64,000 nucleotides of DNA from Tenacibaculum larymnensis (GCF_028829235.1 NZ_JAIWJY010000009.1:62001-126000); one strand, 5' to 3'. Shown: positions 26,006-34,289, counted from the stretch's first letter. A program made the numbers and translations. Notes: generated by a model not told the origin, from the sequence alone.

Positions 26006-27470
26006 CTTTGTACGTTTTTAAAATTAAATCTGAAGCTATTTTTCCTGAAATTAAAGATGGGGGAACTCCTGGTCCTGGTACTGTTAACTGCCCCGTAAAG
26101 AACAAATTCTTTACTTTTTTACTTTTTATTTTTGGTCTTAAAAATGCTGTTTGTGTTAAAATATTCGCCAATCCGTATGCATTTCCTTTGTAAGAATTGT
26201 ATTCCTTAACAAAGTCATTTACACAAAAGCTTTCTTTAAAAAGCACATGCTCTTTTACTGATTGATTTGTTAATTTCTCTAACCTTTCTATTATAATATT
26301 AAAATAGCGCTCTCTTAGCTCTGGAGTATCTTCTATACCAGGTGCTAATGGAATTAAAAAAGTAGCAGCTTCTTTTCCATTGGGCGCAAAAGAACCATCT
26401 GTTACTGAGGGAAAGCTCGCATAAAATAATGGTTCTTTTGGCCAACTAGGAACATCATATATTGTTTTTGCATGCACATCAAAATCTGTATCAAAAAACA
26501 GTGTATGATGACATACATTTTTTAATTTCTTATCAAACCCTACATAAAAAAGTAATGATGAAGGTGCAAATGTTTTTTTATCCCAATAACTTTCTGAGTA
26601 CTGCCTTAGGTATTTAGGAAGTAGTGTTTCTGTATGATGATAATCTGCCCCGCTTAACACTACATCAGATTCCATTAGTTTTCCATCTACCGCAACACCA
26701 ATTGTTTCTCCTTTGTCATTTACTACAATCTCTTCAACATTTGCATTAGTTTGAAACATTACTCCTAAACTAGTAGCTAGTGTAGTCATAGCTTCAATTA
26801 CTTTATACATACCTCCTTTAGGATGCCATGTACCTAAGCCAAAATCAGCATAATTCATAAAATTGTAAAAAGCAGGTGTATCACTAGGCTTTGCACCTAA
26901 AAACAATACTGGAAACTCTAAAATTTGAATCAGCTTCTTACTTTTAATTTTCTTTCTTACTTCATGTCTAATGGTAGAAAAAAACTGAAATATTTTACCC
27001 ATAGTAACTGGAGTTACTAATTCTAAAGGAGAAACACCAGGTTTATAAACTAAATCATTTATAGAAACATCATAATTGTATTTTGCTGATTTTAAAAAAG
27101 ACTTCAGGTGTTTTGAACTTCCCTTTTCTTCTTTTTCAAAAACCTCATAAATCTCATCTAATGTTCCTGGAATTATAATTGAATCTTTTTCTCCAAAGTA
27201 CACTTCATAAGCCGGATTTAATCTTTCTAACTCGTAGTAATCTGATGGCTTCTTACCAAAATCTGCAAAAAACTTTTCAAAAACATCTGGCATCCAATAC
27301 CATGTAGGACCTATATCAAAAGTAAACCCTTCTCTCAACAATTGTCTTGCTCTCCCACCAATGGTAGCATTTTTTTCTAACACAGTTACTTCATACCCAG
27401 CTTTAGCTAAATAACATGATGCCGACAAAGAAGAGAATCCTGAACCTATTATGTATACTTTTTTTTTCAA
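25989..27470 (-). CDS. crtI: Phytoene desaturase
   Basis: The FAD Rossmann fold begins at KKKVYIIGSGFSSLSAS, and the TTG codon at 27470 directly before it gives a standard N-terminus (MKKKVYI) and about 493 residues. An ATG at 27536 in the same frame would add 22 hydrophobic residues that overlay a perfect 12-bp hairpin, so I prefer 27470. Later marks are GGRARQLLREGFTFDIGPTWYWMPDVFE and the C-terminal FFTGQLTVPGPGVPPSLISGK. It desaturates phytoene stepwise to lycopene at the membrane. Confidence 0.93.
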   Translation of the reverse strand: MKKKVYIIGSGFSSLSASCYLAKAGYEVTVLEKNATIGGRARQLLREGFTFDIGPTWYWMPDVFEKFFADFGKKPSDYYELERLNPAYEVYFGEKDSIIIPGTLDEIYEVFEKEEKGSSKHLKSFLKSAKYNYDVSINDLVYKPGVSPLELVTPVTMGKIFQFFSTIRHEVRKKIKSKKLIQILEFPVLFLGAKPSDTPAFYNFMNYADFGLGTWHPKGGMYKVIEAMTTLATSLGVMFQTNANVEEIVVNDKGETIGVAVDGKLMESDVVLSGADYHHTETLLPKYLRQYSESYWDKKTFAPSSLLFYVGFDKKLKNVCHHTLFFDTDFDVHAKTIYDVPSWPKEPLFYASFPSVTDGSFAPNGKEAATFLIPLAPGIEDTPELRERYFNIIIERLEKLTNQSVKEHVLFKESFCVNDFVKEYNSYKGNAYGLANILTQTAFLRPKIKSKKVKNLFFTGQLTVPGPGVPPSLISGKIASDLILKTYKDETIV

Positions 27471-27500
27471 ATTATTTCTTATAAATATAATTAAATTAAC

Positions 27501-27528
27501 TACGAGTGAAAATATTTTTTCACTCGTA
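27501..27528 (-). terminator. 12-bp perfect hairpin between fasciclin gene and crtI
   Basis: TACGAGTGAAAA at 27501-27512 pairs fully with TTTTCACTCGTA at 27517-27528 around TATT. Downstream on the minus strand the sequence is T- and A-rich but has no clean T-run. It may be a partial terminator or mRNA stabiliser that lets the fasciclin gene be expressed more than the crt genes. Confidence 0.6.
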
Positions 27529-27548
27529 ATCAACACATTACTATAAAA

Positions 27549-28505
27549 CTAAGGTAAAAGAACACTATCTACTACATGGATTACTCCATTAGTTCCTTGC
27601 ACATCGGTTAAAGAGATTACAACAGATTGCCCTGAACTTGTATCTAATTTTGCTCCGCTAGATAAATCAACTGTAACTATATTGCCATCAAACATTGTGA
27701 TTTCTTGATTATCACTTAATTCATCTGACTGTACATTTCCTCCCGCAAACACATGATACTTTAATACTGCTTCTAATGTTGCAATAGGAATATCTGCTAA
27801 TGAACTCCAAGAATCATTACTATCTAACAATGCTTGAAATGCATCATTTGTAGGAGCAAAGATTGTATATGGTCCATCCTCTTTTAATAAAGAAACAAAA
27901 TCTGTAGTATGACGGCTATCTGTTAACGCTGCTACCAAAGAAGTAAAACCACTATTATTTAATGCTAAAGTCACTACATTAGCAGGTAACATTACTTTAT
28001 CTATTGTGTGTATAACTCCGTTTGAGACCATAACATCTGTAGCAATTGGTTTTGAATCTCCATTGAACTCCACTGCTCCATCAACTTCTACTTGTAATGA
28101 CAACATCTCATCATTTGGACCTGTTGATAAGGTATTCACATAGGTGTTAGATAAATCTGCCGCTTTTACTTCACCACTTATCACATGAAATAACAATACC
28201 GACTTTAATGTTTCTACTGGAATATCATCTAATGAATTCCATGAGTCATTACTATCTAACAACGACTGAAATGCTGCATCAGTTGGAGCAAAAACAGTAA
28301 AAGATCCATCAGCTTGTAATGCTGATACTAAATCAGCTTTTTGCAAAGCTGCAACCAAAACACTTAAATTAGAATCTGCAACTGCTACATCAACTATATT
28401 CTTTGTTTTTTCTATTACTGGGTCATCATCACTACATGATGTTAATAAACCAAAACTTAAAAACAAACCCAAAAACAACACCGAGGTCAAATTCTTTACT
28501 TTCAT
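27549..28505 (-). CDS. Fasciclin-domain lipoprotein (two FAS1 domains)
   Basis: This 318-residue protein has a signal peptide with lipobox LLTSC (Cys24) and an acidic start SDDD, so it is an outer-membrane or surface lipoprotein. Two FAS1 repeats follow: NLSVLVAALQKADLVSAL with TVFAPTDAAFQSLLDS near 70, and GFTSLVAALTDSRH with TIFAPTNDAFQALLDS near 215. Each ends in an NGVIHVVD-type H2 motif. FAS1 proteins mediate adhesion or bind small ligands. Fasciclin genes often head flavobacterial crt operons, which suggests a role beyond adhesion. Confidence 0.93.
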   Translation of the reverse strand: MKVKNLTSVLFLGLFLSFGLLTSCSDDDPVIEKTKNIVDVAVADSNLSVLVAALQKADLVSALQADGSFTVFAPTDAAFQSLLDSNDSWNSLDDIPVETLKSVLLFHVISGEVKAADLSNTYVNTLSTGPNDEMLSLQVEVDGAVEFNGDSKPIATDVMVSNGVIHTIDKVMLPANVVTLALNNSGFTSLVAALTDSRHTTDFVSLLKEDGPYTIFAPTNDAFQALLDSNDSWSSLADIPIATLEAVLKYHVFAGGNVQSDELSDNQEITMFDGNIVTVDLSSGAKLDTSSGQSVVISLTDVQGTNGVIHVVDSVLLP

Positions 28506-28593
28506 AATTTCACACTTTAAATTATTGCTTACTCTTATTTTTTATAGTCTACTTTTCAGCTTCGGTAGACTTTGTTTATTTTATATTAAAAAA

Positions 28594-28703
28594 CATTAAA
28601 CAAAATTAGTTTCATTAAAAAAATATGTCTTGAAAATCAAAACATTAGTCAAAATTACATTTTTTGTTTAACAAAAACAAATAAAAGATAAACAAAATTA
28701 AGT
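28594..28703 (-). promoter_or_regulatory. Promoter/operator region of the photoprotection operon
   Basis: The 211-bp spacer between the CarH-like gene and the fasciclin gene holds three copies of CAAAATTA on the plus strand (28601, 28650, 28693), read as TAATTTTG on the coding strand. The first two lie in longer matches CATTAAACAAAATTAGT and CATTAGTCAAAATTACA. The copy at 28650 has a TTG 20 bases upstream on the minus strand (28678-28680), a good match to the flavobacterial promoter. A 7-bp hairpin at 28546-28571 lies in the leader. Repeated sites suit binding by the CarH-like regulator, but this is inference. Confidence 0.5.
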
Positions 28704-28716
28704 TACTCAAAAAAAA

Positions 28717-29610
28717 TTAGAACTGATTTAAAAATATTTTAAGAGAAGAATACACTGTTATTTTAGCTTTAAAATCTATACTATCAACAGCCATCGCTTT
28801 GTTTCCTATAGCTATCAATTCATGGTTAGTGTTTTCAAGTACAGCTTCAATTTCTGAAAAATATTCTTCTATTTTATCATCATAAGGCTGAACTGTCATA
28901 GATGTAATAAAACAAACTTTCGATTTACTTTTAAAAAAACAATCTAAATTATCTAAAGGTAGACTTTGCCCTAAATAAATCGTGTTATACCCTCTTAATA
29001 TAAGCTCATAATTTAGGTACATTAACCCTAATTCATGAATCTCATTTTCAGGTAGGAACAACACATAACTCGTTTCTGAATTATTATTAGAATACTCTAA
29101 TTTCTCTATGTTAATTTGAATTTTTTGGACAATTAAATTCGAAATAAAATGCTCATGCGCTGGCAACAACGTGTCTGTTTGCCACAACAACCCTATATGA
29201 TTCAAGAAAGGTACAAAAACATCTTTGAAGATTTCTCTAAACGTTTTTCTTTTAAGCAACCTATTGTAAGCATTGTTAAATAACGTTTTATCAAATTGAA
29301 ACATTGCCAACTTAAAAGAGTTTATTGCTTCGTCATTTACAGCCATTTTAAAAGCCAACTCTCTAGCCTTTAAAACAATTGTATCATCAGACATTTCAGC
29401 AATCTTAGAAATCTTTATATTGTTTTTATTCAACAACACTACATTAAGCAACTTCTGTAAGTTTTCAGAAGAATAATAACGAATATTTGTATCTGTCCTA
29501 TCAGGTGATAACAGATCATATCGTTTCTCCCAAATTCGAATAGTATGAGCCTTAATTCCTGAAATGTTTTCCAGGTCTTTAATTGTGAAAGTAGATTTTA
29601 TATTGTTCAA
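28717..29610 (-). CDS. CarH-like MerR regulator with B12-binding domain (light sensor candidate)
   Basis: This 297-residue protein has a MerR helix-turn-helix at about 7-75 (FTIKDLENISGIKAHTIRIWEKRYDLLSP), a four-helix bundle and a cobalamin-binding Rossmann domain. It keeps both CarH signatures: Trp143-x9-Glu153-His154 in the bundle (W-x9-EH) and EIHELG at 190-195 (E/D-x-H-x2-G, with His192 as the lower cobalt ligand). In Thermus and Myxococcus such proteins repress crt genes in the dark with adenosylcobalamin and release DNA on illumination. Its position next to the crt operon makes the same function likely. The start is TTG. It has its own promoter at 29632-29659. Confidence 0.9.
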   Translation of the reverse strand: MNNIKSTFTIKDLENISGIKAHTIRIWEKRYDLLSPDRTDTNIRYYSSENLQKLLNVVLLNKNNIKISKIAEMSDDTIVLKARELAFKMAVNDEAINSFKLAMFQFDKTLFNNAYNRLLKRKTFREIFKDVFVPFLNHIGLLWQTDTLLPAHEHFISNLIVQKIQINIEKLEYSNNNSETSYVLFLPENEIHELGLMYLNYELILRGYNTIYLGQSLPLDNLDCFFKSKSKVCFITSMTVQPYDDKIEEYFSEIEAVLENTNHELIAIGNKAMAVDSIDFKAKITVYSSLKIFLNQF

Positions 29611-29631
29611 TTTATTCTAAATTCTTTTGAA

Positions 29632-29659
29632 CAAAGATACAAATTTTCATAAACTACAA
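29632..29659 (-). promoter_or_regulatory. Promoter of the CarH-like regulator gene
   Basis: On the minus strand TATCTTTG (29639-29632) is preceded 17 bases upstream by TTG (29659-29657). This fits the Bacteroidota consensus TTG-N17-23-TAnnTTTG. Transcription would start near 29626 and give a leader of roughly 15 bases. Confidence 0.7.
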
Positions 29660-29691
29660 ACTTATAGTGCTTCTTATGAATATTTTATACT

Positions 29692-29699
29692 TATTTTTG
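29692..29699 (+). promoter_or_regulatory. Promoter -7 element of the GSCFA gene
   Basis: TATTTTTG fits TAnnTTTG and lies 22 bases before the ATG. No good TTG is at the -33 position. Confidence 0.45.
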
Positions 29700-29721
29700 A
29701 TGGTTATTTTTCTCAAAAATC

Positions 29722-30672
29722 ATGAATTTTCAGACACAAGTACCACTTACAAAACAAAAACATAATCAAATTAATTATCAATCCAAATTATTATTACTTG
29801 GTTCTTGTTTTTCTGAAAATATTGGTAATAAACTTGATTATTATAAGTTTCAGTCAAAACAAAATCCTTTTGGGATTTTATTCCACCCTAAGGCTATTGA
29901 AAATTTAATTATAAAAGCCCTAAACAAAGAAAAATATACTGACAAAGATGTTTTTTTTCACAATGAACGCTGGCACTCTTTTGAAGCACATTCAAGTTTA
30001 AGCGCTATAAATAAAAATAAATTATTAAACAGCTTAAATTTATCCATACAACAAACTTTTGAACAACTACAAAACACCACACACCTTATCATTACACTAG
30101 GTACCGCTTGGGTATATCGAGAAATTATCTCGGATACTTTAGTTGCTAATTGCCATAAAGTTCCTCAGAAAAAATTTTTAAAAGAATTATTAAGTGTTGA
30201 CGAAATTTCTGAAAGCTTACAAGCTATTAGTTCTCTTGTAAAATCAGTTAATAAAAACATATCGGTTATTTATACAGTATCACCTGTTCGTCATCTTAAA
30301 GATGGGTTTATAGAGAATCAACGAAGTAAAGCACATTTATTTTCAGCTATTCATGAAGTAGTAGAACCAAGGAGTGCTATTTACTATTTTCCTTCGTATG
30401 AAATTATGATGGACGAGTTACGTGATTATCGTTTTTACAATGAAGATATGATTCACCCGAACCAAACAGCTATTAATTATATCTGGGAAAAGTTTAAAGA
30501 GGTTTGGATTATGGAAGATTCATATCAAACCATGCAACAAGTTGATATCATTCAAAGAGGATTAAACCACAAACCCTTTAATCCAAACTCTGAAGCACAT
30601 CAGTTGTTTTTAAAAAAGCTACAACAAAAAAAGGAAACACTTTTACAAGCATTTCCTTTTATAAAATTCTAA
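29722..30672 (+). CDS. GSCFA domain protein
   Basis: This 316-residue protein has the family motif near the N-terminus as GSCFSENIGNKL, then PFGILFHP, and the C-terminal FYNEDMIHPNQTAINYIWEKF. The fold is SGNH-hydrolase-like, with Ser in GSCF, LGTAW in the middle and Asp/His in DMIHPN as a probable catalytic set. No substrate is known. It is divergent from the CarH-like gene and convergent with the rhodanese gene. Confidence 0.92.
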   Translation: MNFQTQVPLTKQKHNQINYQSKLLLLGSCFSENIGNKLDYYKFQSKQNPFGILFHPKAIENLIIKALNKEKYTDKDVFFHNERWHSFEAHSSLSAINKNKLLNSLNLSIQQTFEQLQNTTHLIITLGTAWVYREIISDTLVANCHKVPQKKFLKELLSVDEISESLQAISSLVKSVNKNISVIYTVSPVRHLKDGFIENQRSKAHLFSAIHEVVEPRSAIYYFPSYEIMMDELRDYRFYNEDMIHPNQTAINYIWEKFKEVWIMEDSYQTMQQVDIIQRGLNHKPFNPNSEAHQLFLKKLQQKKETLLQAFPFIKF

Positions 30673-30683
30673 TCTTTATATAT

Positions 30684-30998
30684 TTATTTTACTAAATATT
30701 GATCTACATTTTGCCATGGACCACCGTTGATTACATCAACCCCATGGTTTTGTAAAAACTGTGCTGCTTGCCCGCTTCTACCTCCACTTCTACATACTGC
30801 TATTACTGGCTTATCCCACGATTTAATTTCCTCTACATTTGTAGGAATCGTAGCTAACACAATATGCTTAGCTCCTTCGCTATGCCCTTCATTCCATTCC
30901 GCTAAAGTTCTCACATCTAACACAATCGCTCCTTTAGCTAAATATTCCTGTATTTCGTTACTCATATTCTTCTTTCTAAATAAATTAAATAATCCCAT
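30684..30998 (-). CDS. Rhodanese-like sulfurtransferase domain protein
   Basis: This 104-residue single-domain rhodanese has VLDVRTLAEWNEGHSEGAKHI and the active-site loop VCRSGGRSG with catalytic Cys69. It would carry persulfide sulfur. No signal peptide is present; the first ten residues are basic and hydrophobic. It begins 1 base after the hydroxylase stop codon and is thus its operon partner. Confidence 0.92.
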   Translation of the reverse strand: MGLFNLFRKKNMSNEIQEYLAKGAIVLDVRTLAEWNEGHSEGAKHIVLATIPTNVEEIKSWDKPVIAVCRSGGRSGQAAQFLQNHGVDVINGGPWQNVDQYLVK

Positions 30999-30999
30999 G

Positions 31000-32757
31000 T
31001 TATACTTCTTGGTAATTTTCCAACAAAAGTAAACCGTTTTCTATTAACGTAGTGTAACTCTTGTTACTTTTCATGTTTTCAAGATATTCACGTAACGTTT
31101 GTTTTATTGAAAAATTGTTTAGTGTTGCCAATTCTAACAATTCTAACGGCAACAACCAATCATTTTTAAACTTCGATTTTACTTCTGTAAAAATTTCCTC
31201 AATATCTTCTTCAGAAACCATGCCACACTCTCTTAACTCTCTTACTCTGTCATACAAACCATACAACCTTCTATCTGAATCAGAATATTGAATTTTATGC
31301 GTTTTAGTTTCCGATACTTTTCCTACATCTCCAAATGAAGCTACATCAGCAGATCCAGCAAAAGCCGACACTACCTCAACACCAACTGCCATATCGTACA
31401 CTCCCCAATCTGGGTGAAATAATAATGTGTCACCATGAGTTACAGTACAGTTTTTAAAGGAAATCAATAAAATTCTACCTCTTAAATCTCTTGTTCCTGT
31501 TATAACTTCTCCAACTACTTTTACCCCTCCTTCAAATTCTAACGTAACTTGTTCTCCTTCGTAAATTCCATACGCTTTTAAATCACGCGGACTCATATTT
31601 TCTATCGGAATATTAATTCCTTTTAACTTTCCTATTGGACTACCAAAACCTTCAGCATGATAATTTATACCGTGACCTATTAACTCTTTATCTCTATTTG
31701 CTAAGGCAGTAGGTCCTGTAGTTTGCACATAAATAGCTTTGTTATTCTCATCTGTTATTACATTTGTAAAAACACCCGATATCTGAATACCAGTACTCAA
31801 CTCAATAGTTCCTAAATTTTTAGAGTCTATTAGTTTTTCTATTCCTTTTAATCCTCCAGTTCGTATCGCCATTTTATTAGCAAACTGCTCCAACACCAAA
31901 CTTAAATGAGCAAAATCTGGCGTAACAAATAATTGAGGCTGAGGTTTTGTAATATCAAAGCTTACATTAGCAGCATCTAATGTATATGGAACTTTTTCTA
32001 CTTCATCTTTCATGCACCATTTACTCTCTCCTATAGAAGATAACAATCCAGCTCCATAAATTTTCGGATCATCAAGAGTTCCTATCAACCCATACTCAAC
32101 CGTCCACCAATGTAGATTTCTTATTTGAGCCATTTCTGAAAGCTCTCCCATATTATCTTGTAACCACTCCACTTTGTCTTGCGCTTCATCAATTTCTTTT
32201 TGAGTAGAATTTGGATCTTCTTTTAGAATAGATAATAAACGAATGGCTTCATACATTTCGTAATCTTTTGCTGAAGAAATCGCTTTCGCTCCAATTTCTC
32301 CAAAACGACGTAAATACTCAGCATATTCAGGGTTTGCAATAATTGGCGCATGCCCTGCAGCTTCATGAATAATATCAGGAGCTGGTGTGTATTCGATATG
32401 ATCTATCGTACGCATGTCAGATGCAATCACTAACACGTTGTACGCTTGAAACTCCATAAAAGCATTTGGTGGTATAAAACCATCAACAGACACCGCTGCC
32501 CAACCTATTTCTTTTAAAATACGGTTCATTCCTTGCATATGAGGAATTTTCTCTACTGAAATACCTGTCTTTTTCAATCCATCTAAGTACGAATCATGCG
32601 CTACTTTTCCTAAATAATCTACGTTCATACGCATTACATAACGCCATACCGCCTGGTTCTGAGCAGTATATTCATCGTACGGTTGTTTTACCACAAATTT
32701 ATGTAAGTGTTTGGGTAACTTCTTAGTAACTTCGTTTAATTCAAAGTGAGGCTCCAT
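31000..32757 (-). CDS. Aromatic amino acid hydroxylase with long C-terminal extension
   Basis: This 585-residue enzyme belongs to the tetrahydropterin-dependent, iron-containing family that includes phenylalanine 4-hydroxylase. The iron ligands are His131 and His136 (PDIIHEAAGHAP) and Glu221 (WWTVEYGL). The catalytic domain covers roughly 20-330, with the pocket region SSIGESKWCM. Usual bacterial enzymes have about 270-300 residues; here about 250 more follow with no domain I recognise, with a beta-rich part (LRGRILLISFKNCTVTHGDTLLFHP) and a helical end. Substrate choice between Phe, Tyr and Trp cannot be read from sequence. Confidence 0.9.
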   Translation of the reverse strand: MEPHFELNEVTKKLPKHLHKFVVKQPYDEYTAQNQAVWRYVMRMNVDYLGKVAHDSYLDGLKKTGISVEKIPHMQGMNRILKEIGWAAVSVDGFIPPNAFMEFQAYNVLVIASDMRTIDHIEYTPAPDIIHEAAGHAPIIANPEYAEYLRRFGEIGAKAISSAKDYEMYEAIRLLSILKEDPNSTQKEIDEAQDKVEWLQDNMGELSEMAQIRNLHWWTVEYGLIGTLDDPKIYGAGLLSSIGESKWCMKDEVEKVPYTLDAANVSFDITKPQPQLFVTPDFAHLSLVLEQFANKMAIRTGGLKGIEKLIDSKNLGTIELSTGIQISGVFTNVITDENNKAIYVQTTGPTALANRDKELIGHGINYHAEGFGSPIGKLKGINIPIENMSPRDLKAYGIYEGEQVTLEFEGGVKVVGEVITGTRDLRGRILLISFKNCTVTHGDTLLFHPDWGVYDMAVGVEVVSAFAGSADVASFGDVGKVSETKTHKIQYSDSDRRLYGLYDRVRELRECGMVSEEDIEEIFTEVKSKFKNDWLLPLELLELATLNNFSIKQTLREYLENMKSNKSYTTLIENGLLLLENYQEV

Positions 32758-32842
32758 AATGTTGTTTGTTTTGCTGTGTAAATTTAAGTTTTTTATAGTT
32801 CACAAAAAATTGATATCCGTTAAATTATATATTTTGTACTTT

Positions 32843-32850
32843 TACTTTTG
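32843..32850 (+). promoter_or_regulatory. Promoter -7 element of the M48 protease gene
   Basis: TACTTTTG matches TAnnTTTG and lies 22 bases before the ATG at 32873. No TTG is at the right distance. Confidence 0.5.
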
Positions 32851-32872
32851 GGACTAATAAAACAACTTATTG

Positions 32873-33640
32873 ATGAAAATTAAAGGAGGCTTAAAAACTC
32901 GTTTACTTATAGGTATAGCTATAGTTGCTTTTGCTTATTTACGTAAATGCAGTCAACAAGAGGTAAACCCTTACACAGGAAAAACACAAGCAGTTAGCCT
33001 ATCTCCAGAACAAGAAATCGCTATCGGACTACAACAAGCTCCTGTAATGACTCAACAGCATGGAGGTTTATACCCTAACGAAAATGCTCAAGCACTTGTA
33101 GACAAAGTTGGTGCAAAACTTGTAAACAACACGATAGCTAAAAAATCTGGCTATCAGTTCGATTTTCATTTATTAAGAGACGAAAAAACTATTAATGCTT
33201 TTGCTTTACCAGGCGGACAGGTTTTCATTACTCATGCTCTGTTTTCTCAACTAAAAAACGAAGATCAATTAGCAGGAGTTTTAGGACATGAAATTGGTCA
33301 TGTTTTAGGAAAACATTCTAATGAACGAATTACTGATGCAAATTTTTGGAAACTTTTAACCATGGGAGCTTCTGTTGGTGCTGATTTAGGACAATTAGCT
33401 AATAATATTGGACAACAAACTTTGTTAAAGAACGGTCGTGGTGATGAACTAGAAAGTGATGAATTAGGCGTAAAATTAATGATTGATGCGGGTTATAATC
33501 CTGAAAACTTAATTGGAGTAATGGAAATTTTAAAAGCTGCAGCAGGACCAAATAGAATTCCTGAGTTTCAAAGTACGCATCCTGATCCTGAAAACAGAAT
33601 TGAGAAAATTAAAGAGGCTATTCGTAAGTATAAAAAGTAA
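32873..33640 (+). CDS. M48 family metalloprotease (membrane-anchored)
   Basis: The start is the ATG at 32873; the TTG before it is not needed. The protein has 255 residues, an N-terminal membrane helix (RLLIGIAIVAFAYL) and a lipobox-like cysteine just after it (KCS). The zinc site is HEIGHVLGKH with His139, Glu140 and His143; the third ligand is in ELESDELGVKLM. It degrades misfolded envelope proteins, as BepA and LoiP do. Confidence 0.93.
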   Translation: MKIKGGLKTRLLIGIAIVAFAYLRKCSQQEVNPYTGKTQAVSLSPEQEIAIGLQQAPVMTQQHGGLYPNENAQALVDKVGAKLVNNTIAKKSGYQFDFHLLRDEKTINAFALPGGQVFITHALFSQLKNEDQLAGVLGHEIGHVLGKHSNERITDANFWKLLTMGASVGADLGQLANNIGQQTLLKNGRGDELESDELGVKLMIDAGYNPENLIGVMEILKAAAGPNRIPEFQSTHPDPENRIEKIKEAIRKYKK

Positions 33641-33703
33641 TGTTGTTATTGTAACGTTTCATTAATTAAATATACTAATAATTACATCTTAAAATTATTT
33701 GCT

Positions 33704-33961
33704 ATGAGTTTTGGTTTTGGCCCTGCATCAGATATGAACAAAACTGTTCAATACCTTAAAAGAAACAAACCTAATACATTAAAAAAATTAGGTCAACTTA
33801 CCAATGAAAATAATTACACTATAACGGATAAAAAAGCCTCTCAAAAACAACTTAATGAAATAAGAAAAAAAGTAAAGAAAGAAAACCAGAAAGCTTTACT
33901 TAAAAAAATATTGTTTTTCACTCTTTTTCTTATTTTTTTAATTTACTTTATATACTTTTAA
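33704..33961 (+). CDS. Small single-helix membrane protein, MSFG type (copy 1)
   Basis: This 85-residue protein begins MSFGFGPASDMNKTVQYLKRNKP. The middle is Lys-rich and helical, with a basic coiled coil (KQLNEIRKKVKKENQKALLKK), and the last 18 residues are a membrane helix ending at the C-terminus, so it is tail-anchored with a cytoplasmic body. It resembles the next gene in layout and start and is its distant paralog. The function is unknown. Confidence 0.7.
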   Translation: MSFGFGPASDMNKTVQYLKRNKPNTLKKLGQLTNENNYTITDKKASQKQLNEIRKKVKKENQKALLKKILFFTLFLIFLIYFIYF

Positions 33962-33971
33962 AAAATTTGCT

Positions 33972-34241
33972 ATGAGTTTTGGTGGAGCGGTATCTGCAAT
34001 GATAACCAGTTTAAAAAACAATAAAAGAAAAAGAGTTAGTGCTTTTGATAAACTAGAACGATTTCAAAAAGAAAACAGTGATAAATTATATTTTGATAGG
34101 TGTGCTAACAAAAAGGAACTTGATAAAATACGCCTACAAACCTTAAAGAAAAATAAAACTCAATACATTAAAAATAGCATTGGCATCCTCATAATCTTCT
34201 CTATACTAATATACATTGCTTTTGTTTTTGTGAATTCCTAA
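33972..34241 (+). CDS. Small single-helix membrane protein, MSFG type (copy 2)
   Basis: This 89-residue protein begins MSFGGAVSAMITSLKNNKRKR. As in copy 1, a basic N-terminus and a charged helix (KKELDKIRLQTLKKNK) precede a C-terminal membrane helix (GILIIFSILIYIAFVF). Only 10 bases separate the two, so they are cotranscribed. They may act as a pair. The family is not one I can name. Confidence 0.7.
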   Translation: MSFGGAVSAMITSLKNNKRKRVSAFDKLERFQKENSDKLYFDRCANKKELDKIRLQTLKKNKTQYIKNSIGILIIFSILIYIAFVFVNS

Positions 34242-34263
34242 AATATTCCCCAAAAATCTTTCT

Positions 34264-34271
34264 TACTTTTG
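34264..34271 (+). promoter_or_regulatory. Promoter -7 element of gpmI
   Basis: TACTTTTG matches TAnnTTTG and ends 18 bases before the ATG at 34290. The TTG inside it is therefore part of the promoter, not a start codon. Confidence 0.65.
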
Positions 34272-34289
34272 CAGTGCAACACACAACAA

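Noticed and set aside
28506..28716. Cobalamin riboswitch before the crt operon
   Set aside because: The region is short and AT-rich, with only a 7-bp hairpin and no B12-box-like conserved core. B12 sensing is better explained by the CarH-like protein.
34269..34289. TTG start giving a longer GpmI
   Set aside because: The TTG is the end of the TACTTTTG promoter element; the ATG at 34290 gives the usual length. The same logic removes longer starts of map (36358), pyrH (42936, inside the tsf terminator), frr (43746), rpsB (41061) and rpoN (48415).
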